Origin: Anthopleura xanthogrammica
Taxonomy: Eukaryota > Cnidaria > Anthozoa > Actiniaria > Actiniidae
DNA: 64,000 bases
Reading direction: 5' to 3'
Assembly (NCBI GenBank): GCA_964019055.1
Contig: OZ025207.1
Location: 23,008,617 to 23,072,616 of the forward strand
Position numbers and translations under genes: made by a program. Each line of letters opens with the position of its first letter. Positions within the stretch are counted from its first letter, which is position 1. The notes beneath the pieces are model-generated. The model did not search any database. It saw only the letters and a program-made list of their open reading frames with translations, and was not told the origin of the DNA. Positions 1 through 10,054 of the stretch are shown in pieces.

Positions 1-471
1 AAGTTGCGCAATACTAAATTATGCCATGCAAACTTTTCGAGGACTTTTTTACTTCTGTACTCTTTTGAACGAGTTTGTGTTCTTGTTATGATGTGTTTAG
101 TTGTGATATTGAATATCATGACTTCATTCAGACTTTGGAAATCACGTCGAACTTTTCTGTAAGGCAATTTTTCTGACGAACAGAATAAAACTAGAGAAAA
201 ACGAACAGCTAAGGCAGTGAAAATGGTGTTGTGTTCGCTTCTACTTTACACCTGTTGTTATCTTCCATCTTTTCTCTACCATTTCTTTAACGCTTTTGAC
301 ATGGCCGAAGTGTTTTCAGTATTTCAGCCATATTTCTGGTGCATTATTGATAGGAGATCGTTAAATTTTGTGCTTGAACTTCTTTTACTAGTCAACTCTT
401 GCTTCAGTCCTTGTATTTATATTGTTTTTCTAACTGAATTCAGACAAGCAGCTAATAGACTATTGTACTAG
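1..471 (+). pseudogene. GPCR copy 1, 3' part, nonsense mutation
   Basis: This is the C-terminal ~155 codons of the array's class A receptor, cut by the window start. It runs from extracellular loop 2 (ECL2) through TM5-TM7 to a TAG at 469-471. The frame is open from base 1 except for a TAA at 160-162, where other copies have CAA in intracellular loop 3 (ICL3). No frameshift is seen. Its ECL2 text (LRNTKLCHANFSRTF) and its Asn near the C-terminus (AANRLLY) are shared with the copy at 51010. Its TM6-ECL3 text (YHFFNAFDM) is shared with the copy at 26537. The 5' half lies outside the window, so other damage cannot be judged. It is probably a pseudogene, though a single assembly error cannot be excluded. 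Confidence 0.85.
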
Positions 472-1040
472 TAATGAATAGCACTGAACTTAGTAGTCTA
501 TTATTATGGAAAACAATTCTTGTACTATATCATTTCCATTTGTAAACAATGTAAAGTAAAATAAGCTATGTATCACTAATGATAAATAGAAATATAATAA
601 AAAATGTTTGTGGAACTATTTTGATATTCTTTCATCAGTATCTAAATAAATCAATCATATGACATTCCCTTTCTCATTCCTCGCTATTTTTGTCAAAAAG
701 CTAAGAACACGACACAAAAGAAAGACAAGTGGATGAAAAAAATTAATTTCCCAAAACATTTGAAAAAAAATGTCATTTCTCATGAACCACATACATTTAG
801 TGTGATATACTGACACAAAAACCGAGTTGGGCTCCCTGTGGTTATACGTCCCGATAATAGATGATACATTATCACTTTCTCTATAATTGCTTAGTATATT
901 ATTCCCCTTTGTTTAGTCAGACAATAGACCTCCTACCTAACCTGTAATATCTAGGACAGTTGGTTATCATAATATATTCTAATATCCTTGCGTTAGGCCC
1001 ATTCTTAGCTGATGGACTTTCGATGTCGTAGTCTCCTTTC

Positions 1041-1178
1041 CTTGTTTCCATAGCCCAAACTACCCTTGTCGAGAGAGGACTGGAATCTACCCCTAAACCT
1101 TACCCTAAACCTAACTATAACCCTAGAATCGATTCCAGTCCTTTCTCAATGAAGGGCAGTTTGGGCTACGGAAACAAG
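1041..1178. repeat. Hairpin with telomere-like loop (1 of 5)
   Basis: Two ~47-bp imperfect inverted arms (1041-1087 and 1131-1178) flank a ~43-bp spacer of degenerate CCCTAA-type units (CCCTAAACCTTACCCTAAAC). The same structure occurs at 25820, 41036, 49455 and 56786, always just before the 28-bp minisatellite. Confidence 0.85.
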
Positions 1179-1274
1179 TGGTTTTGAGACCGACACTAAG
1201 AACGGCTTCAAATAATTAAGGAGTTTATTGATGTCGCGGCAGGTTTTTAGATGGCAGTCGTGTTAGGCTACCTT

Positions 1275-1461
1275 AGCAAAAAGTAATAAGAAAACTGTCC
1301 TGAGCAAAAAGTAATTAGAAAACTGTCCCGAGCAAAAAGTAATTAGAAAACTAGAAAATTAGAAAAATTTCTCGAGCAAAAAGTAGCTAGAAGACTGTCC
1401 CAAGCAAAAAGTAATCAGAAAAATTTCTCGAGCAAAAAGTAGTTAGAAGACTGACCCGAGC
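1275..1461. repeat. 28-bp minisatellite (short version)
   Basis: About six and a half units of a 28-bp repeat built on AGCAAAAAGTAATTAGAAAA, ending in either CTGTCCCG or ATTTCTCG. Units abut with no unique spacers. Confidence 0.9.
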
Positions 1462-1688
1462 TCTTTTTCAAATTAATAAAACTTGAATTTTACGATTTTG
1501 ACAAGTTTTCGAGAAAAAAATTGGCGAAAACCAAGCTTCGCAAGAATTTATTCATAACTTTAAAGGTCAAAAAGCTGTGAAAGTAATTTTCATAGAAAAT
1601 CTACATGGAACTTTATTTTCGAGAATTAGGTTAAAACAGTTGAAGGAGTTATGGAATACAATAATACAAAATGCTATATTTTGTTCTC

Positions 1689-2335
1689 TTAAGGTGACTG
1701 ACTACTTTTGAACCGTTCAATTTGAGCCCACGATGTGCGCGCGCACAAAAAAACGCTTATAACCGCATGACAACCTTCAAAGTTTTATTGAGGACCCATA
1801 CACGTTTTGAACTTCAACAGGGCAAAAACCCCGAATTTTGCACGGGACTCTATATTTTTCTTTCAATTTCCTAAAACATCAGGTAAAAATCAATCTTTTG
1901 AGAAAGTTTGAAAAAAACGTAATTATTAGAACTTATAAAAAAAGCGTTTTCTGTGTTTTTGTTGTCCTCATTTGAGTACGATTTTCGGTTCATTTAGCTA
2001 ACAAAATGCTGAATTTTGAACTTATTTTGAAATCTTACTTCAAATATTTTTAGTTAGTCTTTTAAAACAATGTTTAAAGTATATGTACTGAGAAAATTGC
2101 TTCCAGAGCTTCTATAATTTGTGAGTTATGATTTTTTTTTTGAAAAGCGTGATTTCCGCCATTTTTCTTTCGAAAACTTGTCAAGTTGGTCATATTCAAA
2201 ATTCATTATCTCGAAAACGAGTTCGGGACACCCCATTTTTCTTTTCATTTTTGGAATCAGCGTTAAATTCTGTGTAAAATATCTTTCTAATAACATTTTG
2301 TAATTATTCCTTGCTAAAGTAGTCAGTCACTTTAA
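1689..2335. mobile_element. TTAA-flanked MITE, copy 1
   Basis: A ~645-bp element whose ends are TTAAGGTGACTGACTACTTT (left) and AAAGTAGTCAGTCACTTTAA (right), so inverted ends of ~16 bp lie inside a TTAA duplication. The empty site, with one TTAA and otherwise the same flanks, is present at ~50280-50290 and ~57740-57750. TTAA target duplication is characteristic of piggyBac-type elements. No transposase is encoded; the 60-codon ORF at 2121 is not convincing. Confidence 0.88.
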
Positions 2336-2668
2336 TGAAATTAAAACAGGCACAAAGAGTTCCATGCAAGTTTTTAAAGTCTTAATAACCATTTTGTTTC
2401 AATTTGATTTGATGTATAGCTTAGGACACTCTAGTTTAGTTTAACAAATATATTTCGCTCTGGTCGAGCCTCGTCAGTGTTATGAAACTAACGTTTTGGC
2501 CTGGTTAAATTCAAAGCGTGTATGGTTGCTTAATACAATTTTGAAGGATGTAATTCCACGGTTTTGAGTTCCGCCAAGTTTCAAAATAGTGAGCCACCTT
2601 AAATTGTAATTCAGTTACACTTTCCTCAGAAAAACGAGTTCTATCGTTTTGCTTTCATTCAAAGACGA

Positions 2669-2860
2669 TTAATTTACCGACGCGTTGTGTGAAATCACTT
2701 AGTGATCAGACAAGCTGTTTTACTTTTTAAGTTCTATTCAATTTTTGAGAAATGTATTATTTAAGCATATTATTCATTGCTCAAAAAGTTGAATAGAACT
2801 TAAAAAGTAAAACAGCTTGCATGATACTAAGGGATTTCACACAACGCGTCGGTAAATTAA
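2669..2860. repeat. Inverted duplication upstream of GPCR copy 2
   Basis: The right arm is the ordinary array sequence (GTAAAACAGCTTG...ACAACGCGTCGGTAAATTAA). The left arm is its ~80-bp reverse complement with a ~35-bp loop. It is also present at 42825 and, shortened, at 50506. Other copies have only the right arm. Confidence 0.85.
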
Positions 2861-3044
2861 CCCAGGGAACTTTGTTTAACATGGAAGATCCCAGAAAACG
2901 CAATAAAGACGATATGAACAGTTATTAACACGTAATAACCAAGAAACCTCAGTTTCCAAAGCCGAAAACACAAAAAGCTTTAGAAAATTGCACCAGAGAA
3001 AACTTTATTAATGTTGAATTTCTTCACTATAATAACGATTTCAA

Positions 3045-3204
3045 ACACTGACATTCGCAGTCGGTAACTTTTTCCTTCAGTTAGTAATTTTGTTTTGTTA
3101 ATTATGTTGAAGACCAAATATATTTTAGTTCAATTCAGGAGTCAGTTCGTCAGTAGAACATTGAAGGTGGAAGAGACAGGATCGTTCTCAGTTCAGCTCA
3201 AACC
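3045..3204 (+). promoter_or_regulatory. Conserved promoter/5' UTR block, copy 2
   Basis: This 160-bp block is nearly identical in front of all copies that keep a 5' end. A TATA-like TATATTTTAG starts at 3119 (86 nt before the ATG) and an initiator-like TCAGTT at 3142 (63 nt before), spacing that fits a TATA/Inr core promoter. The mapped start site is unknown. A splice acceptor for a distant 5' exon is an alternative. Confidence 0.55.
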
Positions 3205-4194
3205 ATGAACGGTTCGGACAACATAACGCAAAGCACTTTGTCGTGCATCAGTGTACCTGATTCAGATCTTCTACGAGCTGTAAAGGTAATGGCAATCTTA
3301 TTAGTGGGTGGATTTGCGGTGTTTGGAAATATTTTGATCGTCTTCCTCGCTGCCAGATTCACCGTGAAAAGGAACATCCATCATTTGATCATCAACATGG
3401 CCGTTTCAGATATTCTCGTAGCTATCATTATTTCGTATCACAACATTGGTCGTCTACTTGGTCTTCCATATCTCTGGGAACTTTTGGATAATGAAGTTTT
3501 TGCGAACATCTTATGTAAGGCTTACCGCTTCTTCGCCTATACTACCATGCTTGTGACTTTAACTACTCTTTTGATAATAAGTGTGGAACGGTTTAGATCA
3601 ACCAAGTTAACTGTACACAGAGTTCGTCCATACACGTTGAAGAAACGTCTGGCACTAGTCTCTTGCTCTTGGCTGCTTCCTATGGGACTCTCTGCCTTCA
3701 ATGCTTGGTATTACAAAACTGTCAAGTTGGGCAATACTAAATTATGCCATGCAAACTTTTCGACGACTTTTTTCCTTCTGTACTCTTTTGAACGAGTTTG
3801 TGTTCTTGTTATGATGTGTTTAGTTGTGATATTTAATATCATGACTTCATTCAGACTTTGGAAATCACGTCGAACTTTCCCGCAAGGCAATTTTTCTGAC
3901 CAACAGAATAGAACTAGAGAACAACGAACAGCTAAGGCAGTGAAAATGGTGTTGTGTTCGCTTCTACTTTACACCTGTTGTTATCTTCCAGCTTTTCTCT
4001 ACGCGTTCTTTTACGCTTTCCACTTTGCCGAAGTGTTTTCAGTATTTCAGCCATATTACTGGTGCACTTTTGATAGGAGATCGTTACAATTTGTGCTTGA
4101 CCTTCTTTTACTAGTCAACTCTTGCTTCAGTCCTTGTATTTATATTGTTTTTCTACCTGAATTCAGACAAGCAGCTAAAAGACTATTGTACTAG
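3205..4194 (+). CDS. GPCR copy 2, class A seven-TM receptor, intact
   Basis: This intronless 329-residue receptor is the reference copy for the array. Two N-glycosylation sequons sit at N2 and N6. TM1 (~25-50) has G41-N42. TM2 has D69 in NMAVSDIL. TM3 has C104 and ends in E128-R129-F130 (the DRY position). TM4 has W156. ECL2 carries C181, the expected disulfide partner of C104. TM5 (~190-215) lacks the usual proline. TM6 has CYLP (259-262) in place of CWxP. TM7 has SPCIY (309-313) in place of NPxxY. The tail is only ~15 residues. These marks define a plasma-membrane, G-protein-coupled class A receptor. The ligand cannot be read from sequence, and I could not assign a named subfamily. The tail has LPEF where most copies have LTEF. 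The first AATAAA is lost (AATCAA); a second lies ~180 nt after the stop. Confidence 0.93.
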   Translation: MNGSDNITQSTLSCISVPDSDLLRAVKVMAILLVGGFAVFGNILIVFLAARFTVKRNIHHLIINMAVSDILVAIIISYHNIGRLLGLPYLWELLDNEVFANILCKAYRFFAYTTMLVTLTTLLIISVERFRSTKLTVHRVRPYTLKKRLALVSCSWLLPMGLSAFNAWYYKTVKLGNTKLCHANFSTTFFLLYSFERVCVLVMMCLVVIFNIMTSFRLWKSRRTFPQGNFSDQQNRTREQRTAKAVKMVLCSLLLYTCCYLPAFLYAFFYAFHFAEVFSVFQPYYWCTFDRRSLQFVLDLLLLVNSCFSPCIYIVFLPEFRQAAKRLLY

Positions 4195-5836
4195 TAATGA
4201 ATAGCACTGAACTTAGTAGTCTGTTATTATGGAAAACAATTCTTGTACTATATCATTTCCATGTGCAAACAATGTAAAGTAAAATCAACTACGTATCACT
4301 AATGATAAATAGAAATATAATAAAAAAATATTTGTGGAACTATTATGATATTCTTTCATCAGTAACTAAATAAATCAATCATATGACATTCCCTTTCTCA
4401 TTCCTCGCTATTTTTATCAAAAAGCTAAGAACACGACACAAAAGAAAGACGAGTGAATTAAAAACAATTGCTTAGTATATTATTCCCCTTTGTTTAGTCA
4501 GACAGTAGACCTCCTACCCAACCTGTAATATCTAGAACAGTTGGTTATCAAAATATATTTTAATATCCTTGCGTTAGACCCATTCTTAGCTAACATGGAC
4601 TTTTGATGTCACGACAGGTTCTTAGGTGACAGACTACTTTAGCAAAAAGTAATTAGAAAACTTTCTAAGAAAGCTCATTTTACACAAAATATAACGTTGA
4701 GTCTAAACAAAGAAAGAAAAATTGGGTGTGCATAGCTCGTTTTAATTAGAGATAATAAAATTAGAATATTACCATCTTCACAAGTTTTCGAGAGAAAATT
4801 GGTGCTAACCAAGCTTGGTACAAAATAATCCATAACTAGAAAAGTTAAAAAATCTATGGAATAATTTTCTTAAGACATCTGCCTGACTTACGACTTTATT
4901 TTAGAGAATTAAAGCCCCATTAAAACCAACTAACCTTTGTATTTATTTATTAATTTATCTATCGCATTTCCTTCGTCGTTTGGCTGCCATCTTTATACAG
5001 GGTTAAAACTACATCTCCAAAGTAGTTTAGTTAAAGAAGATTTGAAAGTTGTTTAGTTAGGCGTATAGGCTGATGGAAGGCACTAGTTCAACTAAACAAC
5101 CTTTAAACATGTTTAAAGGTCCGGTGTGAATGAGGTATTAGTTAAATAAGTTGTAGGAGTTATTGAGAATAATACAAAATTTTGCATTTTGTTCCTTGAA
5201 TGAACAGAAAATCGTTCTCAAACGATAACAACAACAACACAAAACGATGTTTCTCTTAGATAAAGTCATTACGTCTTTTTCAAACTTTGACAAAATATTA
5301 TATTTTACCGTTTGTTTTTGGGAAATTAAAACAAAAATCTGATATAGAATGCCGTGCAAACTTTTAAGGTTTTGGCCTGGTTAAATTCAAAACATGTATC
5401 AGTTGCTTAATATTTTTGAAGTTTAGTCCACGGTCTTCAGTTTAGAAAATTAGCACGTAATTTACAGTTTTATCAGAAAAACAGGTTCGAATTCGATCGC
5501 CTTGCTTTGAATCAAAGAGGACTTTCTTTAATAGTTTCAATAATATTCTTGAATATTAATACATCGCTCAAATTTTGGAAAAAAGATCAAAAAGTAAAAC
5601 AAATTGTCTGGTCACTAAGTGATTTCACACAACGCGTCGGACGGGTAAATTAATGCAGGGAACTTTTATTAACATGGAAGATCCCCGAAAACGAAATATA
5701 GACGATATGAACAGTTATTTTAATATATGTTAAAACACTCGTATTCACAAAGAAACCTCAGTTTGAAAAGCAAACAAAAAAAGGCTGCACCAGAGAGAAC
5801 TTTATTAATGTTCAATTTCTTCATTACAATAACGAT
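4195..5836. repeat. Spacer 2 (type II)
   Basis: This is the short spacer form. The common 3' flank is partly deleted after ~4450. Then comes a single unit of the minisatellite motif (~4633-4662, inside ACTTTAGCAAAAAGTAATTA) and a ~230-bp insertion (4912-5139). The conserved upstream region follows. Small ORFs here recur in other spacers because the DNA is duplicated, not because they are genes. Confidence 0.8.
4912..5139. mobile_element. Candidate ~230-bp MITE (1 of 3)
   Basis: This segment is absent from other type II spacers, which read straight from AGAGAATTAA to GTTAAATAA. It is also present at 10732 and 45216. Its ends are weakly inverted (AGCCCCATT and AATGAGGTATT), and an inner inverted pair GTTGTTTAGTTAG/CTAAACAAC is present. 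The class is not identified. Confidence 0.5.
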
Positions 5837-5996
5837 TTCAAAGACTGACATTCGCAGTCGGAAGGTTTTCCCTATGTAATTTTGTTTTGTTAATTATGTT
5901 GAAGGCCAAATATAATTTAGCTCAATTCAGGAGTCAGTTCGTCAGTAGAACATTGAAGGTGGAAGAGACAGGATCGTTCTCAGTTCAACTCAAACC
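5837..5996 (+). promoter_or_regulatory. Conserved promoter/5' UTR block, copy 3
   Basis: Same block as at 3045, with the TATA-like box and TCAGTT at unchanged distances, although the gene behind it is broken. Confidence 0.5.
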
Positions 5997-6989
5997 ATGA
6001 ACGGTTCGGACAACATAACGCAAAGCAGTTTGTCGTGCATCAGAGTACCTGATAATCCCGAACTTGTACTTACTGTAAAGATAATGGCCATCTTGTTAGT
6101 GGGTGGATTTGCTGTGTTTGGCAATATTTTGATCATCTTCCTCGCTGCCAGATTCACCGTGAAAAGGAACATCCATCATTTGATTATCAACATGGCCGTT
6201 TCGGATATTTTCGTTGCAATCATTACTTCGTATCACAACATTCGTCGTCTACTTGGTCTTCCATATCTCTGGGAACTTTTGGATAATGAAGTTTTTGCGA
6301 ACATCTTATGTAAGGCTTACTACTTCTTCGTCTACTCTTCCATGCTTGTGACTTTGACTACTCTTTTGATAATAAGTGTGGAACGGTTTAGATCAACCAA
6401 GTCAACTGTACACAGAGTTCGTCCATACACGTTGAAGAAACGTCTGACACTAGTCTCTTGCTCTTGGCTGCTTCCTATGGGACTCTCGGCCTACAGTGCT
6501 TGGTATCGCAGAATCGTCAAGTTGGGCAATGCAAATGTATGCTATCCAAACTTTTCGACGACTTTTTTCCTTCTGTACTGTTTTCAACGAGTTTGAGTTC
6601 TTGTTATGATGTGTTTAGTTTTGATATTTAATACCATGACTTCATTCAGACTTTGGAAATCACGTCGAACTTTCCCGCAAGGCAATTTTTCTGACTAACA
6701 GAATAGAACTAGAGAAAAACGAACAGCCAAGGCAGTGAAAATGGTGTTGTGTTCGCTCCTACTTTACACCTGTTGTTATCTTCCAGCTTTTCTCTACGTG
6801 TTCTTTTACGCTTTCCACTTTGCCGAAGTGTTTTTAGTATTTCAGCCATATTTCTGGTGCACTATTGATGTGACAACGTTATATTTTGTGCTTTACCTTC
6901 TGGTTCTAGTCAACTCTTGCTTCAGTCCTTGTATTTATATTGTTTTTCTAACTGAATTCAGACAAGCAGCTAAAAGACTATTGTACTAG
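5997..6989 (+). pseudogene. GPCR copy 3, two nonsense codons
   Basis: The start and TM1-TM5 are open for 199 codons. A TGA at 6594-6596 then replaces the TGT of FERVCV at the start of TM5. A second stop, TAA at 6696-6698, falls in ICL3 where others have GAA or CAA. The remaining frame is undamaged to the TAG at 6987-6989. There is one extra residue near residue 20 (VPDNPEL). TM6-TM7 carry the VTTLYFVLY variant. Two stops without any indel suggest recent loss, or decay slowed by gene conversion. Confidence 0.9.
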
Positions 6990-7442
6990 TAATGAATAGC
7001 ACTGAACTTAGAGTCTATTATTATGGAGAACAATTCTTGTACTATATCATTTCCATGTGCAAACAATGTAAAGTAAAATAAACTACGTATCACTAATGAT
7101 AAATAGAAATATAATAAAAAAATATTTGTGGAAGTATTTTGATATTCTTTCATCAGTATCTAAATGAATTAATCATATGAGTTCCCTTTCTCATTCCTCG
7201 CTATTTTTATCAAAAAGCTAAGAACATGACCCAAAAGAAAAACAAGTGGATGAAAAAATTAATTCCCTAAAACTACTTCAAAAAGTGTCATTTCTCATGA
7301 ACCACATACATTTAGTGTGATATACTGACACAAACACTGAGTTGGGCTCCCTGTGGTTATACGTCCCGATAATAGATGATACATTATCACTTTCTCTATA
7401 ATTGCTTAGTATATTATTCCCCTTTGTTTAGTCAGACAACAG
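6990..7442. repeat. Spacer 3, left part (common 3' flank)
   Basis: The shared 3' flank runs up to the GTTTAGTCAGACAAC site where the element at 7443 inserted. The first AATAAA (~90 nt after the stop) is present; the second is mutated (AAATGAATT). Confidence 0.8.
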
Positions 7443-8055
7443 TGTACTGTCGTACTTTGTGATAATCGTCGCACTTTGTAATACCTGTCGCACTTTGTAA
7501 TAAATCTTGTCGCACTTTGTAATAAAAAAGCTGTCGCACTTTGTAATAACCTTCGTCGCACTTTGTAATACTTATTACCAAAGAGTGCATAATATATATA
7601 TAAAGCGTAAGCTGCAACATGTTTAGCATATAACCGTCTAAGCACAGTATACTCTTATCAATTCTTCGTCTTAACGGATTGATTAATATTTGAATACATG
7701 TATCCAATTTATGTTAGAATACCACTTATGTTTGCTGAATCGAAACCCATTTTTTTTTGTATTCAAAGATTGCTTTTCATTAAAGGAAGTGAAAACGAGT
7801 AGTCCAGAAGCAGCAGAGGGGGCATTTCAAATTTAGGGAGGGGGGATTGAGAACGTATTATATCCTAGTTGTTCTCATGAGAAATGAACAATCGAACGTC
7901 AGGTTTCAGCATTTAGAAAGTCAGGGTTAGCCATTTACCTTTAGGTAATCTAACCATTTAATTGATTAACGGCAGTTTATTGCCCGATTTCCCTGTCGCG
8001 AAGGTTGTCTCGATCAGCGCTTAGCAATGAAAACAGTCGTAAATAGAGATTACTT

Positions 8056-8190
8056 CATGGAAAGTGCGCGCGTACGGTTTTTATTCACGAGTTGTGAAGT
8101 ATCATAAAACGAACAAGCGAGTCTTCGAGCGCGTGAGTTTTATGATACGAAACAACGAGTGAATAAAAACTGTACAAAGCACTTTCCATG
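8056..8190. repeat. Palindromic segment
   Basis: CATGGAAAGTGC...GTTTTTATTCAC at 8056 onward is mirrored by GTGAATAAAAAC...GCACTTTCCATG ending at 8190, with an inner pair around ATCATAAAAC/GTTTTATGATA. It looks like a fold-back remnant nested in the 7443-10317 element. Confidence 0.7.
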
Positions 8191-8392
8191 GTGTTTTTCT
8201 TTTTATTATATTCATACCGAGATTTTCAAACTAAAAATCATATTGCAATAATTCTTTATTTTACAACGCTGTTTTACAAGCATAATAAAAACTTATTCTT
8301 ATTAAATTCTAATACGGTTTGTAAGTTTAATCTTTTCAACATCTAGGCTTTTAGTTTACACCATAAATGATTGCGAAAGCTTACCGAAGTTT

Positions 8393-8805
8393 CTGTCGCC
8401 TTCTTACACGGCAAAGCTGCCTTTCAATTCCTCGTTGTTGTTTAATACATTTTAAAGAACTTTTCTACTAGATTTACATCTCGGTCAGCTTTTCCTCCGC
8501 TCTACTATTGGTATTTCATCGATTTTCTCTTTGGTTTCGTCGTCTAAATTATATTTTCATCCATGTTTTGAATTCAAACTTTCTAGTTTAGGTCTCACCG
8601 AAGTCGTCTTCTTACAAAAGCAACTGAGCTGACTTTCCTTGTTGTTGTTTAAGTTTTCAGTACTTTTAAAGAACTTTTCCAATAGATTTACATCTCAGGC
8701 AGCTTTTCCTCCACTCTACTATTGGTAATTCATCGATTTTCTCTTTGGTTTTGTCGTCTAAAATATAGTTTCATTCATGTTTTGAAATAAAAACTTTCTA
8801 GTTTA
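8393..8805. repeat. Two-copy ~210-bp direct repeat
   Basis: The text from the GCCTTCTTAC-like start to TTTCTAGTTTAG occurs twice in tandem (about 8395-8590 and 8608-8803), diverged by scattered substitutions and small indels. It is followed by two copies of GCTTCTGATTGGACGTATCG (8849 and 8901). Confidence 0.7.
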
Positions 8806-9077
8806 GTCGAAAGTCTCACACGAAAGAGCAGTGGAGCCCGTTGCTGCCGGCTTCTGATTGGACGTATCGTTTTTCTCATACGTGAAGAAAAGCCGAACGT
8901 GGCTTCTGATTGGACGTATCGTTTTTCTCACACGTGAAAAAGCGATACGCGCATTGTGATTGGTTGGGAAAAGTGAACGAACGAACACTTATTACACAGG
9001 ATTTTACTGAGTAAATCTCGGTATGTATATAATAATACAACTTATTCTTTTTTCAACTAAATGATCTGTTACAAAAT

Positions 9078-9575
9078 TACATACATACATACATACATTT
9101 TATTGGACTCCCCAATAGGGCTTTTCAGGCCAATTTACAATCCGGCAATAATTGAAAAATATAACTATGGAAAACCTAAATTTACAATCGTTTGAAATTC
9201 ACTATAAATGCATAAACTAATAAAATGAGAGATATTATTAATATATAATCATATAATTAAGTTATTCAAAAACTCTCCGAAAAAGAAAAAACATCGAAAG
9301 ACCACCGGTTCGAAGATGAGAACAACCGAGACATACTTATATAGTCCTAATTGATCCCACCTTCAAGCCAGCGGTCCACCAATGCTCCCTTCAGAGAGTT
9401 TTTGAATAGCTTGATGGACTTAGTGTCTTTGAAGGAAGTTGGGAGATCGTTCCACAACTTCGTGCCTCTGTAGGAAAAACACTGTTGTGCAGTAGCAGTT
9501 CTACATTTAGGAATTTGGAGATCATTACAATTAAAATTAATATTAAGGTATTGGGATACGGAAAATGCATGGCCG
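9078..9575 (-). mobile_element. LINE 3' end fragment
   Basis: On the - strand an open frame (9640 to 9347) ends with text typical of the end of LINE reverse transcriptase ORFs (YRGTKLWNDLPTSFKDT...LFKNSLKGAL). A short 3' UTR and a (GTAT)n tail at ~9078-9098 follow. It is severely 5'-truncated. The 5' boundary is uncertain, between ~9560 and 9610. Confidence 0.65.
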
Positions 9576-9948
9576 TTTTCCCTAAAAAAAACCATTTTCG
9601 TTTGCTTTTTCATAAGCTTGACATGCATGCTATCTTTCATTTAAGAAATAAAACATTTTCGTCTCGGGTTTTCACTGATCTGCTCTCGAATTCTCCCAAA
9701 CGCGTAACCTCGGTTTTCACCAGGCTATGAAGACATCGGAGAAAATGTTTTATTTCTTTTAAAAAATACTTTTTACCTTTACTTTTTACCTTGCCCTTGC
9801 TTGTTACGTCATTTCCGTGCCTTCATAGCGTGATGAAAACACAGCTCTCGACCAATGAGAGCGTGCGTATTATCTTAAGTATTTTTTAAATGTTTATGAA
9901 ACTTTTGTCAAATTTTGATTGTAAAGCACAACATTTTGAGATGCAAAA

Positions 9949-10054
9949 TTTTTACGACTAGAGTGCAAACAGTATACAGAATTTGTACAAATTTGTGCAA
10001 TTTTGTTTTGCCAAATGTTTCACAGATATACTGTTTGCACTCTAGTCGTAAAAA
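9949..10054. repeat. 28-bp inverted pair
   Basis: The arms 9949-9976 (ACGACTAGAGTGCAAACAGT core) and 10027-10054 are perfect or near-perfect reverse complements around a ~50-bp loop. It is a fold-back structure of unknown origin. Confidence 0.8.

Larger units (their letters stand above)
472..3044. repeat. Spacer 1 (type I)
   Basis: This 2.6-kb spacer starts with a ~530-bp 3' flank common to nearly every copy in the array (poly(A)-type signals, then AT-rich text ending in a CCTAACCTGTAATATCTAGG block). It then holds the hairpin, the 28-bp minisatellite, the TTAA MITE and the inverted duplication listed separately. Bases 475-3204 match 40466-43360 almost throughout. No gene is seen in it. Confidence 0.85.

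Noticed and set aside
1088..1130. True telomeric array
   Set aside because: Only a few degenerate CCCTAA-like units lie inside a hairpin loop, repeated with the spacer; not a chromosome end.
2121..2303. 60-codon ORF in the TTAA MITE (and at 22639)
   Set aside because: Too short, low-complexity and Phe/Ser-rich; opened by AT-rich sequence, and the copy at 41850 has lost it.
8803..8988. Arg-rich 61-codon ORF
   Set aside because: Produced by two direct copies of GCTTCTGATTGGACGTATCG; no family likeness.
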